Shown: positions 4,937 to 5,273 of the stretch, one piece after another
Layout: the number at the start of each line of letters is the position of its first letter
Position numbering within the stretch: the stretch's first letter is position 1
Source: DASYHS01 sp035998295
Lineage (GTDB): Bacteria; Pseudomonadota; Alphaproteobacteria; Azospirillales; Azospirillaceae
Direction: 5' to 3'
DNA: 5,273 bases
Assembly: GCF_035998295.1 (NCBI RefSeq)
Contig: NZ_DASYHS010000266.1
Location: 1 to 5,273 of the forward strand
Notes under the pieces: generated by a model
Databases searched by the model: none
What the model was told of the DNA's origin: nothing
What the model saw: only the letters and a program-made list of their open reading frames with translations
Position numbers and translations under genes: made by a program

Positions 4937-5273
4937 TCAACAGCCGGCCTGCTCGGACGCGTCGAAGTTCAGCTCGATGCGGATGCCGTGGGGGTCGTTC
5001 ACGAACACCTGGATCATGCCCAGCAGCGGCACCGTGCGCTCGGAGAAGGGAACGCCCTTCTCCGCCAGGCGGCGGCGCGTCGCGTCGAGGTCACGGGCCG
5101 TGAAGGCGACGTGGTCGAGCGCGCCGGTGCCTGACCCGGTGCCGGGTGCCGGCGCGCCGGTGCCGACGAGATGGACGACGGGCGTGCCGTCGCCGGCATA
5201 GAGCCACAGGCCGGGAAACGGGAAGGGCGGCCGCTCGCCCGCCTCGAGGCCGAGGACGTCCTCGTAGAAGCGG
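4937..5273 (-). CDS. VOC (glyoxalase/dioxygenase fold) family protein, C-terminal part (start outside window)
   Basis: The minus-strand frame is open from the right edge to a TGA at 4937-4939 and has no start inside the window, so the 111 residues seen are the C-terminal part. They begin RFYEDVLGLE (1-10), the helix after the first strand of a VOC module, so only a few tens of residues are probably missing. LWLYAGDG (22-29), VVHLV (32-36), DHVAFTARDLDATRRRL (53-69), MIQVFVNDPHGIRIELNF (86-103) follow the beta-alpha-beta-beta-beta pattern. H34, H54 and E100 fall at usual metal-ligand positions. The superfamily includes lactoylglutathione lyases, extradiol dioxygenases and resistance proteins; the substrate cannot be assigned. 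A Gly/Thr/Pro-rich stretch at 37-50, coded by repeated GGTGCC-type DNA, joins the two halves. It is upstream of and co-oriented with the MNT/HEPN pair. Confidence 0.88.
   Translation of the reverse strand, partial: RFYEDVLGLEAGERPPFPFPGLWLYAGDGTPVVHLVGTGAPAPGTGSGTGALDHVAFTARDLDATRRRLAEKGVPFSERTVPLLGMIQVFVNDPHGIRIELNFDASEQAGC

Overview
The window looks like chromosomal DNA of a high-GC alphaproteobacterium. The evidence is GC-rich coding DNA with strong third-position G/C bias, an alphaproteobacterial-type FtsK C-terminus followed by lolA, and an HWE-family sensor kinase, a family concentrated in Alphaproteobacteria. A Rhodospirillales-like host is an inference; no rRNA or other typing marker is present.

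Layout. (1) 1-627, +: 3' end of ftsK (DNA translocase). (2) 628-719: short gap with a 13-bp GGAAC-bearing tandem repeat. (3) 720-1277, +: sodC, an exported Cu/Zn superoxide dismutase with every metal ligand present. (4) 1324-2025, +: lolA, the periplasmic lipoprotein carrier; its ribosome binding site and start codon can pair with sequence just after sodC. (5) 2038-2421, -: a small single-domain cupin convergent with lolA. (6) 2422-2692: a 271-bp divergent intergenic region with a tandem 14-bp repeat, an 18-bp GC palindrome, a 9-bp-stem hairpin and a duplicated block. (7) 2693-4117, +: a soluble histidine kinase with two PAS domains and an HWE catalytic core, without a neighbouring response regulator. 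(8) 4157-4893, -: a two-gene MNT nucleotidyltransferase/HEPN module, joined by a 4-nt GTGA overlap and partly lower in GC than its surroundings. (9) 4937-5273, -: 3' part of a VOC (glyoxalase-fold) gene whose start lies beyond the right edge.

How the genes fit together. ftsK, sodC and lolA point the same way and concern division and the cell envelope; sodC and lolA products are both exported. The cupin and kinase diverge from one shared control region. The MNT/HEPN pair is a probable toxin-antitoxin (type VII-like) module and the best candidate for an acquired element. Its HEPN protein belongs to the 'RxYYAxFH' (UPF0332-like) subgroup and lacks the tyrosine two residues after the catalytic His that is AMPylated in characterised HepT proteins, so how it is neutralised is an open question. 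No tRNA, rRNA, CRISPR array, insertion sequence or attachment site was seen.
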